Assembly: GCF_022344005.1 (NCBI RefSeq)
Contig: NZ_CP092190.1
Location: forward strand, 248,001 to 312,000
Reading direction: 5' to 3'
DNA length: 64,000 bases
From: Deinococcus sp. KNUC1210
Lineage (GTDB): Bacteria; Deinococcota; Deinococci; Deinococcales; Deinococcaceae
Position numbers and translations under genes: made by a program. Shown here piece by piece: positions 30,101-43,045 of the stretch; positions within the stretch are counted from its first letter, which is position 1, and each line of letters begins with the position of its first letter. The notes beneath the pieces were generated by a model, which saw only the letters and a program-made list of their open reading frames with translations, had not been told where the DNA came from and searched no databases.

Positions 30101-32335
30101 CGTGCCGTCCAGCGCAGCGCCGAACGCCTGTCCTGCCACCTGCACGGTGCCGCCCAGTCCCTTCAGGTTCAACCGGGCAGTGCCGCCGAGATCGCCGCCG
30201 ATCAGAGGCCGCAGCGCCGCCAGATTCACGCTGCCGCTGGCGTTCCAGTCCTGCCCGCTCAGCACGCCCGACGCGCTCTGTCCGGGCGTCTTCAGCTGAA
30301 AGCGCACGCCGTTCTGCACCGTGAGCGTGCCGCTGATGTCGCTGCCCTGTACGCGGGCGCTGGTCGGAAATCCGGCCTTCAGTGCGGTATCGGCTGTCAC
30401 GGTGACGCCGCCTGCCGCCGCGTTGATCGCCACGTGGTCGCCCAGGCCGCGTGCCGTGATGACCGTGCTGCCCGAGGTGGCGCTCAGCTGCCCGCTGGCC
30501 TTGAGCGCGGTGGTGATCGCGAGGTCGCCCGTCAGGCGGTAGCCCAGCGCTGCCAGTCCGGTCGAGCGCAGCCGGAAGCTCTGATCCTTCCAGTCGAGCC
30601 GCCCGCCCGCGAAGGTCCAGGCGGCGCTGCGCCGCAGCCAGTTGAGATTGATGGGGCCGCTCGGCGTGCTGCTCAGAAGGGGGACAGAGGCTGCCAGCGT
30701 GCCGATCAGGTCGCCTTTCGGAACGTCCAGCCGTCCTGAGCCGCTGAGCGGCACACCCGCCGCGTCAAAGTTCTGCGCTGTCCAGGTGCCACGAAACTGG
30801 CGGTTCAGCTGAAGTTGCAGGGCTCCCAGGTCGGCGCGAAACCCGCTGTCGTCGAAACGCGCCGTGCCCGCCAGTTTCACCGGGCCAGCGCTGCCGTTCT
30901 TCAGCTGGATATCCAGGTTCGACAGCGTGCCGCGTGCGCTCAGGTCGCCCTTCAGACTGTTGAAATCGGGTGACAGGCTCAGCGCCACGGCGCGGGTTCG
31001 CAGGGCCAGACTGCCGCTGATGGGGCCGCCCAGCGCCTGACCGCTGCCCGCGATGGTGTTCTGAGCGCTGATGGTGCCGTGCAGGTCGAGCGGCTGATTC
31101 AGCAGGTCGCCTGTCCAGGCGAGGGTGCCCGCCCGGTTGAAAAACCACGTGCCGCTCAGGGCCTGCTGTCCCTGAAGGGCAGTCTTGGCGCGGAAGGTCA
31201 GGGTGTTGGCCCGCTCGCCCACCGTGTCGCGCCGGAAGTCGTAGTGGGCGTTCAGCGCGTTATAGGGCAGCACGCTGAATTCACCCTTGCTGCCCACGAT
31301 ATCGGCCTTCACGGTCACGGTATTCCAGCCGAACGCGTGAACGGAAACGCTCAGGTCGCCCTTGCCCGTCTGTCCGAGCGACTTCGCCAATGCCGACATC
31401 AGCGGAGTGGCCTCAGCGCGAATATCCCAGGTGTGTCCCTTCAGATCCACGCTGCCGGTTGCCGTTACCGGGCCGTTCCAGCCGTGCCCCGCCAGCTTCA
31501 GACTCAGCAGGTCGCCCCGGTGCGTCAGTTCGCCGCCGATGCCGTCTACCCGCACGAACTCTGCGCCCGGCACCGCGAGGCTGGCCCCGCTGAGGCGCAG
31601 ATCGCCAGAGATGGGGCCGCTCCCGAAGGTGTACGTTCCGGCGATCTGCCCGCCACGCACGCCGCCCACCTCCTTGTCGTGCCAGTACTGATTCAGGATG
31701 GTGGCGTCGGCGCTCAGGTCTGCGCTACCCGCAAGCTGTCCGTTTTGCACGTGGTACTTCACCAGGGCGTTCAGTGCGCCGTCCTGGGTAGCCCCCGTGA
31801 TCTTCAGGGCGTCCTGTGTGCCCACCTTGGTGCTCTGAACCGTCCAGGTGCCGCTGGGTACGTCGAAGCCGCTGCCGTCGATGTTCAGGTGGCTGTTGCG
31901 GATATCGATCTTTCCCGGCAGCAGCGAAAAATTTCCGCCGCCCGTTCCCCCCGCCTGACTCAGCAGCGTCTTGAGCTTCAGGTCGGCTGACGCGTTCTTC
32001 AGGCTCAGATCGAGCCGGGCCGTGTGCCGAAACGGATCGAAGCTCGCCACGTGCACGCCCGCCGTGCCTGCCACGATGTTCAGCCCTGGCCCCCGAACCT
32101 TCAGACCGTGAAGCTGGGGCGACCACAGCGGTCCGTCCACCGAGGCTGCCGATACCTGCAGGTCGCCCGAGATCAGGTGCAGCGCCGCCTGACCGAAGAG
32201 CGAAGGCCCAAAAACCGCCAGCAGCACGACCAGCAACGCCAGGATCAGGAGCGTCGGACGCCAACCGCCTCTGCGGCCTTTTTTGCTGTCGGGTTCGCGC
32301 CGATCTTGGGACGCAATCGGCTGGATTTCAGTCAC
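21196..32335 (-). CDS. Giant TamB-like (DUF490) translocation/assembly protein, two frameshifts
   Basis: A TamB/AsmA-like envelope protein of about 3713 aa after frame repair, several times E. coli TamB (1259 aa). A basic N-terminus and one membrane helix (TLLILALLVVLLAVFG) anchor it in the inner membrane. Thousands of residues of short beta-strand repeats (LSGSVQV..., GNVQASLSAL...) form the expected periplasmic beta groove. The C-terminus (about the last 350 aa) is the conserved TamB domain, ending with alternating aromatics and a terminal W (FSFGYVYRW). The family is thought to carry phospholipids or help outer-membrane proteins across the envelope. The GTG start at 32335 follows TACACT by 6 nt. 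Frame breaks fall at the G run 29016-29020 and the C run 28366-28370, bounding a tandem duplication. Adding one base at each restores a single frame. Confidence 0.82.
27241..28326 (-). repeat. tamB internal duplication, copy distal to start
   Basis: Nearly identical to 28392-29476, offset 1151 bp below the indel and 1150 above it. This copy keeps six G at 27865-27870 and reads in frame. Between about 27969 and 28038 it differs from the other copy at many positions; elsewhere only scattered changes are seen. Confidence 0.9.
28392..29476 (-). repeat. tamB internal duplication, copy proximal to start
   Basis: Second copy of the unit at 27241-28326. It has five G at 29016-29020 where the other has six, and the 65-bp junction with the next copy has a C run (28366-28370) where a further base is needed for frame. 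Restoring both gives a period of 1152 bp, exactly 384 codons. Confidence 0.9.
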
Positions 32336-32341
32336 TTCCCC

Positions 32342-32347
32342 AGTGTA
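32342..32347 (-). promoter_or_regulatory. -10 box TACACT, leaderless start of tamB
   Basis: TACACT ends 6 nt before the GTG at 32335. Confidence 0.55.
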
Positions 32348-32418
32348 ACGGCACGCCCATGAGGGCGACATTTAAGAGGAGGCAATCTGTGGCAGGCCAG
32401 CGGGGTCACGGCATTTGC

Positions 32419-32424
32419 TACACT
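32419..32424 (+). promoter_or_regulatory. -10 box TACACT of acylphosphatase gene
   Basis: TACACT ends 8 nt before the ATG at 32433, so the leader is at most a couple of bases. It is divergent from the tamB promoter 72 bp away. Confidence 0.5.
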
Positions 32425-32432
32425 GCCCCTCT

Positions 32433-32696
32433 ATGCGCCTGACCGCCCTGATCAGTGGAAAAGTGACAGGCGTGGGCTACCGCCGCTACGTGCAGACGCA
32501 GGCCCGCGCTCTGGGGCTGGCTGGCAGCGCCGAAAACCTCAGCGACGGACGGGTGGAGGTGGTCGCCGAGGGGCAGCCAGCCGAACTCGAACGCCTGCTG
32601 CACTGGCTTCGGCGCGGCCCGGCCCATGCCCGCGTCGTGAATGTGGACGTGCAGTGGTCGGAAGGAACCGGAATCCGGGAGTTTCATCTGTACTGA
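32433..32696 (+). CDS. acyP: Acylphosphatase
   Basis: Hydrolyses acylphosphates such as acetyl phosphate and carbamoyl phosphate. The 87-aa protein is the usual small ferredoxin-like fold. The phosphate-binding loop is GKVTGVGYRRYVQTQA (catalytic Arg in GYRR), and the second motif is GLAGSAENLSDGRVEVVAEG, with Asn in the usual GxxxNxxDG site. An upstream ATG at 32415 would precede the promoter box, so 32433 is used. Confidence 0.9.
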   Translation: MRLTALISGKVTGVGYRRYVQTQARALGLAGSAENLSDGRVEVVAEGQPAELERLLHWLRRGPAHARVVNVDVQWSEGTGIREFHLY

Positions 32697-32846
32697 TTCG
32701 GCAGGGTACACGAGTGGATCAGGGTCACAGTCCAGGGCGTCAGCGTCTATTGGGTGCGCTGGAATCCTTGAGCGCTTCTGCCAGACGTGCTACCCCTCTT
32801 TCGCTGTGAGAGCCCAGCACAGAGAAATGACCAAGATTCGGCGACT

Positions 32847-32852
32847 TAGAGT
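32847..32852 (+). promoter_or_regulatory. -10 box TAGAGT for DUF1398 gene
   Basis: TAGAGT ends 6 nt before an ATG at 32859 that begins a two-codon ORF leading into the DUF1398 gene. Confidence 0.45.
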
Positions 32853-32858
32853 CCTGCT

Positions 32859-32867
32859 ATGGTATGA
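32859..32867 (+). CDS. Two-codon leaderless micro-ORF (Met-Val-stop)
   Basis: ATG GTA TGA: its stop overlaps the ATG at 32864 as ATGA. The geometry matches the coupled leader ORFs of the rlmI-like, P-loop kinase and rho genes. No product of consequence is expected; the role would be to deliver a terminating ribosome to the next start. Confidence 0.35.
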   Translation: MV

Positions 32868-33262
32868 CCAATTCTATGTTTGAGATCGAGCAGATCAACG
32901 CTCTCCATACTCGTCTTGCTAAGGCTTCCACACTGCTCGCTTATATCAAAGCGCTCAGCGACCTTGGCATAGAAAGATATGATTCCTATCTGGCAGATGG
33001 GCATTCGGAATACTACGGGAAGAACGGTCAAGTAGTTAGTTCCCCGCCTGTACATGGCGAGCTGCACATCTCTGAAAAAAGCGACCAAGCTGCTTTCCTT
33101 TATCATCTGAAAATTCACGAACAGGGTGAATCAACATATTTCGAACTGTCTGAAGGTTTGGCTGAAAGTGGAGTCAATAAATGGACAGTGGACACGACCA
33201 GGGCATCAATGACCTACTATGACAAGTTCGGGAACGAAATGCTGACAGAAGAAATCAAATAG
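32864..33262 (+). CDS. DUF1398 family protein
   Basis: A 132-aa protein of the DUF1398/YbcV-like family: FEIEQINALHTRLAKASTLLAYIKALSDLGIERYDSYLADGHSEYYG, followed by an AFLYHLKIHEQGESTYFELSEGLAESGVNKWTVD-type C-terminal half. Function is unknown; relatives occur in prophages and scattered chromosomes. Codon use is clearly AT-richer than the neighbours (TAT, AAA, CAA, TTT), and the gene stands alone between two unrelated genes, so transfer is likely. ATG 32864 is coupled to a micro-ORF; ATG 32876 is an alternative. Confidence 0.75.
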   Translation: MTNSMFEIEQINALHTRLAKASTLLAYIKALSDLGIERYDSYLADGHSEYYGKNGQVVSSPPVHGELHISEKSDQAAFLYHLKIHEQGESTYFELSEGLAESGVNKWTVDTTRASMTYYDKFGNEMLTEEIK

Positions 33263-33427
33263 CTGATTCCTACTTCCACAATCCATCAGTATATTATTAA
33301 AGAGCAGTTCTTAGTTTTTCTGCTTTGAATGCGTCATAAGGATGTTTTAGAGGTGGAGTCTGGCGACTGCTCGGTAAGGGGCATGGCGGAGGAAACGCCT
33401 CGTGAAGCGCGTTGCTTCAGCAGAACA

Positions 33428-33470
33428 CAGCAGCGCGGCCCGCCTTCCGAAAGGGCGGGCCGCGCTGCTG
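33428..33470. terminator. Long hairpin terminator at end of treY
   Basis: Arms CAGCAGCGCGGCCCGCC (33428-33444) and GGCGGGCCGCGCTGCTG (33454-33470), extended inward by CTT/AAG, pair perfectly. It lies just beyond the treY stop (33476, minus strand) and could also end plus-strand transcripts. Confidence 0.75.
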
Positions 33471-33475
33471 CTGTG

Positions 33476-36357
33476 TTATTCCCGGATCAGCAGAGCCAGC
33501 GGGAAGTGCTCGAACAGCTGAGCCAGCGCCAGTTTCTTCCCACGCACCCGGAAGACTTCGCCGGTCAGGACGTTGCGCCACGTTCCTGCACTGGGCAGCG
33601 TCAGTTCGCGTTTGCCCCAGGTCTCGCCCAGCGGCCAGGGCTGACGCTCGCGGGTCAGGGTCAGGCTGAGGCGAGGCGCAGCGATGACAGCCGTCTGCTC
33701 GCCGTGTGTGCGGCTGTAGGCGAGCAGGAATTTCCCGGCCTCGATGGGTGCATAGTCGCCGTGCATGAACAGGTCTGTATACCTCTGCCGGGCCTGAAGC
33801 GCGGCCCAGGTGACGAGCAGTTTGACGTCACCGTCCTGATAGCGTTCCAGCACCTCCTGAGTCAGTGCCAGTGGCTCGGCGGCGAAGCGCTCCTCGATGG
33901 CCGTCAGCCGTCTGCTCAGATCGGTGTAATTGACCGGGCGGCGGTTGTCGGGATCGACCAGCGACTGATTCCAGATCTCCGACCCCTGGTACGTGTCGGG
34001 CACGCCGGGCGCCGTCAGACGGATCAGCGTTCCCGACAGGCTGTTCTGTGCGCCGTAGGGCGACAGGCGGGCGTGCAGTTCCTCGACGCTCCGCCGGTAA
34101 GCCGCGCTGTCCATCAATCCGCGTACCAGATTTTCCAGCAGTTCCTCGTATTCGGTGTCGGGCGTGCCCCAGGTGGTATGGGTTTTGGCCTCTCGCGCCG
34201 ATTTGAGGGCGTATTCGACCAGCCGGTCTTCCAGGCCATCGAAGTTGCCGTCGAGCGGCCAGACGCCCAGCACCGTCTGAAACAGCGCGTAAGTGTCGGC
34301 AGCGCTGGGCATACGCAGCGTGCTGCGGGCCGACTGCTCTGGCCCCGGAGACACGTAGCGCTCGAAGGGGCGGGTAAGGCGGGACCACTCGCTGAGGTAG
34401 GCGGCCCAGGTCTGCGGCACCTCCGACAGCACCGCGATGCGGGCGCGGGTATCCTCGCCGCGCTTGGTGTCGTGGGTGCTGGTGCTGAGCATGGCGTGCG
34501 GCCATGCCAGCCCTCTGGCCTTCGTCTGGGCGTGGAAGGTGGCGGGCGGCGTGCCGTACAGGGCCGGATCACCGCCGACCTCGTTCAGCGACAGCAGGCG
34601 CACGTAACGGTAAAACGCGGTATCCTCCGCGCCCTTCGCCGTGACGGGGCCGGTCAGCTGCTGAAACCGCAGGGCAAACTCCGCGTAGGCCTGCCGGGTC
34701 AGCGGCGCGTCTGTGGTCAGCGTCAGCACTTCATGCAGGAAATCGAACACGCTCTCGTCGAGTTCGCGGTTCAGCAGTCGTGCGTCACGGATGGCATGCC
34801 CGATCTTGGTGTCGTCGCCGGGTTCGCGCTGTCCGTCTTCGCGCAGATAGGTGCGGTACACCGGAAAGCTGGCGATAACCTCGCGCAGGGCGGCCCGCAG
34901 CGTGCTGAGCGTGAAATCGCGCCAGCGCAGGTCGCGCTCGGCCAGCCGTTCCAGCCGCTCGGCCAGCCCGTACAGCTCGGAAGACAGGCTGGTTCGCAGA
35001 ATCAGTTCTTTGGTGTCGTGCAGCGTTTCACCGAAGCTCTGGCGGTCGCCGGTCCAGCGGCGATACATGGCGGTCAGCTCTTCCTGACTGCCCGCGTCCA
35101 CGAACGCGCCGCCGAGCTGCGCCAGAAAATCGTAGCCGGTGGTGCCGTGAATCGGCCAGCCGCCCGGCAGTTTCTCACCGGGTTCCAGAATCTTCTCGGC
35201 CACCACGTACAGCGCGGGTTGACCGATCTGCTCTGTCATCCCCAGCGCCGCCGCCGCGCCGTTCTGAAGCTGCTGGAAGTAGCCAGCCGGGTCATACAGT
35301 CCGTCGGTATGGTCGAGCCGGATTCCCGTGACGCGGCCTTCCCTGACCAGATCGAGCAGCAGGCTGTGTGCCCAGTCGAAGACTCGCGGATCTTCCATCC
35401 TCAGGGCTGCCAGATCGTTGATGTCGAAGAAGCGGCGGTAATTGATCTGCTCGGAGGCGGCCCGCCAGTAGCTCAGGCGGTAGTTCTGCTCCCGGATCAG
35501 TCGGTCGAGCGCTTCGGGGTCGGCGTTCAGCTCTTTGACGGCGGCGTCCAGAGCGCGGGCCACCGAAGGGCTCGTCTGGCCCAGTTCGCGCAGTCTCCGC
35601 GCAATGATGGTGGTTTCGCGGGCGCGGTCCTCGCGCTGCTCCTGACCGGGGCTGGTATTGCTGCTGGGCAGGCTGTCCATCTGAAGTGCCACCGAATTCA
35701 GTTCGGCCCGCAGATCGCTTTCGTCGCTGAGCCTGCACAGTTCGGCGGCCCGGCGCAGCAGCGTGGCCAGTGTGCGCGGCGAGAGCGGAAAGACCCGTCC
35801 GAAATAGCACAGGCCGAAGCGTCCGGTGGGTTCACCGCTCTCGCTTTGCAGGCGCTCGACCTTCAGTTCTCCGCGTTCCAGCACGCGCCCGTACAGGTCG
35901 CCCAGCACCGGCAGCAGGACCTTGCCTGCCAGCGAGCGCTTCAGCGGTTCCCAGTCGATATCGAAGAAATGGGCGTAGCGCGACGCCTGCCCGTGTTCCA
36001 GCACGTCTTCCCAGTACACGTTTTTGCCGCTGCCCACGCCCATGTGGTTCGGCACGAAATCGAGCAGCAGGCCCATCTGCCGTTCGCGCAGCGCGTCTGA
36101 GAACCGCGTCAGGCCCGCCAGACCGCCCAGCTCGGCATTCACGCGGGTATGATCGGTCACGTCGTAACCGTGGGTGCTGCCGGGGGTGGCCTGCCAGATG
36201 GGCGACAGGTAGGCGTCCGAGATGCCCAGGCGAACCAGATAATCGAGCACCGCCTGAGCGCGGGCGAACGGAAAGCCTCGGTGCAGCTGTAGCCGGTAGG
36301 TCGCCCTCGGCACCCGGACAGCAGGGATATGGGGCGAAAGGGCCGCGTCGGGGGCGG

Positions 36358-36361
<4 letters not shown>
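33476..36361 (-). CDS. treY: Maltooligosyl trehalose synthase
   Basis: A GH13 isomerase that turns the reducing-end alpha-1,4 bond of maltodextrins into the alpha,alpha-1,1 bond of trehalose. The 961-aa length is within the family range. N-terminal [24 protein letters not shown] and [20 protein letters not shown] are hallmarks; [14 protein letters not shown] is conserved region I, and [13 protein letters not shown] holds the catalytic Asp. [14 protein letters not shown] has the catalytic Glu, and [13 protein letters not shown] is the TreY-specific motif. Its ATG overlaps the treZ stop as ATGA. It is last in treX-treZ-treY. Confidence 0.96.
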
Positions 36362-38129
<1,768 letters not shown>

Positions 38130-38315
38130 CTGGACTCTCCTGAAAATGCGGGTGGATCCTGAGCAGGACGAAGCGGGCGGCAGATCAGCGAACTTCAACA
38201 GCCCTGTGGAGGTTCTGTGCTGCCCCGCCCTTCACTCCGTCCTGCCGGGTCATTCGTTGAAACCCTCTGGCTGTGGCGAGCAGACAGAGGAACAAGCGTC
38301 CGAAGTGCCGGTGGA

Positions 38316-40457
<2,142 letters not shown>

Positions 40458-40966
40458 GAAGTGCTCCTGCAAGACAAGGCTGGTCAGCGAATGAACGGTT
40501 TCCGGTCATTTCGTAGAGAGGGCTCGAAGGTGGCGAGATCGTCCTGAATGCTGCGGCAGGAGTCGGCGGGCCGACCTCACAACAAAATGTTCGGGCCGCA
40601 TGAACTCGGTGCGCGACCTGAACCGAACTCTTCAATATCAAGTGACGACAGACCGTAAGTGTGAGGGTCTTGGTGAGTTTCTGAAGATACGTCGCCCTGC
40701 TGTGTCGCCCGCCGGGGAAAGGCAGAGCAGGAAGTGCGTCTGCATGCTGAAAAACGCCGTCAGAAGTGCCTGAGAGCGGGTAAGAAAAAACCCGCTCCGT
40801 CTGCACGAGCGGTCGATCTGGTCTGTAGGAAGTGTGACTGTCCGAGGCCGAGCATGAACGGGGGCCGTGAGGCCGGAGCTGGGGCCGCCTCAGCTGTTCA
40901 GCCGCCCACCCTCACGCCGTCAATCTGCACGGCGTGAACGGGTTGCTGCCCGCGCTGCGAGCGGCT
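40458..40966. other. Intergenic region upstream of treX
   Basis: 509 bp without a convincing gene. It contains a perfect 8-bp hairpin with an A-rich loop (GAGCGGGT at 40774-40781, ACCCGCTC at 40790-40797; on the minus strand the loop is T-rich) and an AT-rich patch near 40630-40650 (TTGATATTGA on the minus strand) that may hold the treX promoter. I see no riboswitch class I can name. Confidence 0.4.
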
Positions 40967-41491
40967 TCAGAAGCCGAGCTGACCGCGTGGTGCCTGCAAT
41001 CTCGCCAGGGTTTCGGGCGTCCAGAGTTCGTAGGCATACATCGGATACTGCTGCTTGAAGCGCCCGATCTTGTCCCAGACCTCACGGGACTCGCGCGACA
41101 TCACCAGAATCACGCGGACCAGGCTGTCCATGTTGTCGTAGATGTAGAAGTCGAAGAACATTTCCTGTTCGTTGCCGTTGGGCAGAAACAGCGGAAAGCC
41201 GAAGGGCCGGTATCGCCACTTCTTGTTCTTCGTGTGCAGAATCTGGGCGCTGACACGCTTCAGGCTGCTGTCGGGAAAATGGTGCGGCTTGCCGTCGCGG
41301 TCACGAAAGGTGCTCTCGGGCGGCGGCGCATCGAGCTGAGGCACGTTCTTGCGCGGCGGATTGGGATTTCTGAGTCTGGAAGCGGGCCTGCTGCCGGTGT
41401 CAGCGCGTGGCCCGTCCTGTTTCCTGGCGTCGCTGCGTCCCTCGGAAGGTCTGCGCCCGCTGGAAGGTGTTGGTTTCTTACCCCTGGTCAT
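40967..41491 (-). CDS. Conserved-looking hypothetical protein, 174 aa
   Basis: Family unknown to me. Residues 1-55 are a disordered, strongly basic tail ([20 protein letters not shown]..., NPPRKN), and residues 60-174 form a compact aromatic-rich domain ([63 protein letters not shown]). The basic tail suggests nucleic-acid binding, and the K-x-W-R-Y and [10 protein letters not shown] pattern recalls nuclease-like folds, but that is inference only. The start is supported by a TACACT box 7 nt upstream. Confidence 0.68.
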   Translation of the reverse strand: MTRGKKPTPSSGRRPSEGRSDARKQDGPRADTGSRPASRLRNPNPPRKNVPQLDAPPPESTFRDRDGKPHHFPDSSLKRVSAQILHTKNKKWRYRPFGFPLFLPNGNEQEMFFDFYIYDNMDSLVRVILVMSRESREVWDKIGRFKQQYPMYAYELWTPETLARLQAPRGQLGF

Positions 41492-41498
41492 GGGCGTC

Positions 41499-41504
41499 AG
41501 TGTA
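41499..41504 (-). promoter_or_regulatory. -10 box TACACT, leaderless start
   Basis: TACACT ends 7 nt before the ATG at 41491. Confidence 0.5.
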
Positions 41505-41678
41505 GTACGGATGCGCGTGAAAAGAGGGGCCGGAGGTTCTCCGCCGTGTCCCAGCCGCCGGGACAGCAGAGCGCCGGGACACTGGGACAGGCGGCCTCAA
41601 GACAACGGGACAGCGCCAGGCTCACCCTGAAGACACATCGGAAGCTGAGCACACCACACAGACACAGGAGGCAGGGAG

Positions 41679-41942
41679 ATGAACGCGTGGGCGGGCGAGT
41701 GGAGTCGGAACAGCAGAGCCAGGCAGGTCAGCCGGGCCCTCCTGAGCATGTACGCCCTGCTGTTGCTGATGGAATGCCGGACGCTGCCGAGCATTCTGCG
41801 TGTCAGGCCGCCTGCTCCCGATCTGCTGTGGGTGTCTGTGCTGCTTCAGGCGCTGCTGCTGCTCACGTTCTGCGTCAGGATTGTGCGAATCACGCGCCTG
41901 TTTCAGGGGGCCTTCGTGCTGACGGGCGTGGCGGCACTCTGA
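41679..41942 (+). CDS. Small hypothetical membrane protein, 87 aa
   Basis: Two or three hydrophobic stretches (ALLSMYALLLLMEC, LLWVSVLLQALLLLTFCV, LFQGAFVLTGVAAL) in a short basic protein. AGGAGG lies 8-13 nt before the ATG, which is the main reason to accept it. No family is recognised. It is convergent with the solute-binding protein gene. Confidence 0.5.
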   Translation: MNAWAGEWSRNSRARQVSRALLSMYALLLLMECRTLPSILRVRPPAPDLLWVSVLLQALLLLTFCVRIVRITRLFQGAFVLTGVAAL

Positions 41943-41956
41943 CCACCTTCCCGGCG

Positions 41957-42934
41957 TTACTTCGTCAGGGTGTTCAGCAGGCTCAGATCGACGAACTTGT
42001 TCAGGTCGGGCACGTCGCGGGCGAATCCGGCCTCTTTGTTGAGCTGAGCGTAGTCGGCGAGCGTCTTCAGGTTGATGTTCCAGGTGACGCGGGTGCGGGC
42101 CAGCGCTCTGAACAGCACCGCCGTATCGGTCTTGGTGCCGGTGAACGCCGCGATCTGCCGCCCGACGGCGAGCTGCGCTCCGGCATTGTTGGTGTTGATG
42201 TAGTTGATGGCGGCGACGTGGCCGCGCAGCAGCGCCTTCACCGCGTCGGGATTCTTCCGGGCGTAGTCGGTGTTCACGACGAGCACGGTGGTGGTGTAGT
42301 CGCCGCCGTTCCAGATGCCCTTCTCGTTCACCAGCAGGCGGGCGCCCTGTGCCTGCACGACGGCTCCCCAGGGCTCCTGCACGATGGCGGCATCGACCTG
42401 CTTGGAGGCGAAGGCGGCAGGCACGTTGGCCGGGTCGATGGGCACCACGGTCACGGTGCCGCCCTCGTCGGTAGCCTTCAGGCCGTTTTCGTGCAGCAGA
42501 TGGCGCAGGCTGATGTCCTGGGTGCTGCCCCGCGTGGGCACTGCCACCGACTTGCCGCTCAGGCCCTTCACGCTGCTCAGCTTCACGTCGCCGCGAGTGA
42601 CCAGCACCGCGCCCGCGTTGGCAGCGCCCGCATACACCTGAATCGGCAGGCCGCGCAGGAAGGCGTTGATGGCGGGCCCCGGCCCCACGTAGGCCGCGTC
42701 GATGGCCCCGGCTGCAAAGGCCTCGTTCACCTGCGAACCGTTGGCAAGGGGGCGCACCACCAGCTTGGTCTTGCCGAGTTCATTCTGAAAGAGGCCGCGC
42801 TGAATGCCCACCAGTCCGGCAGCGTGCGTCACGTTAGGAAAGACCGCCAGCCGCAGTGTGCTGCCGTCCTGAGCAGCGGCAGAAGCAGAGAGCAGCAGGG
42901 CAGGCAGCAACACGGGCAGGAGGAACGTCTTCAC
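41957..42934 (-). CDS. ABC-type solute-binding protein, SsuA/NrtA-like
   Basis: A 325-aa periplasmic binding protein of the nitrate/sulfonate/taurine family. The signal peptide is [21 protein letters not shown], then [41 protein letters not shown] and a [25 protein letters not shown] motif typical of this clade. The frame opens at 42952, but GTG 42934 lies 6 nt after TATCCT and begins a clean signal peptide. No permease or ATPase gene is adjacent, so its transporter must be elsewhere. Substrate is unassigned. Confidence 0.82.
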   Translation of the reverse strand: MKTFLLPVLLPALLLSASAAAQDGSTLRLAVFPNVTHAAGLVGIQRGLFQNELGKTKLVVRPLANGSQVNEAFAAGAIDAAYVGPGPAINAFLRGLPIQVYAGAANAGAVLVTRGDVKLSSVKGLSGKSVAVPTRGSTQDISLRHLLHENGLKATDEGGTVTVVPIDPANVPAAFASKQVDAAIVQEPWGAVVQAQGARLLVNEKGIWNGGDYTTTVLVVNTDYARKNPDAVKALLRGHVAAINYINTNNAGAQLAVGRQIAAFTGTKTDTAVLFRALARTRVTWNINLKTLADYAQLNKEAGFARDVPDLNKFVDLSLLNTLTK

Positions 42935-42940
42935 CGGGGG

Positions 42941-42946
42941 AGGATA
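42941..42946 (-). promoter_or_regulatory. -10 box TATCCT, leaderless GTG start
   Basis: TATCCT ends 6 nt before the GTG at 42934, which decides the start of the solute-binding protein. Confidence 0.5.
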
Positions 42947-42987
42947 GCGCATTGTTGATAGGACTTGTCAACTATACGTCTGATGAA

Positions 42988-43017
42988 GACACCCGCTCCG
43001 GACTGGCGGCGGGTGTC
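42988..43017 (-). terminator. Hairpin after the dipeptide epimerase gene
   Basis: GACACCCGC (42988-42996) pairs with GCGGGTGTC (43009-43017) in the spacer between the epimerase stop and the next minus-strand gene. Confidence 0.5.
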
Positions 43018-43045
43018 GGTTCGACGATGTGTGTGTTCCTGGGTG

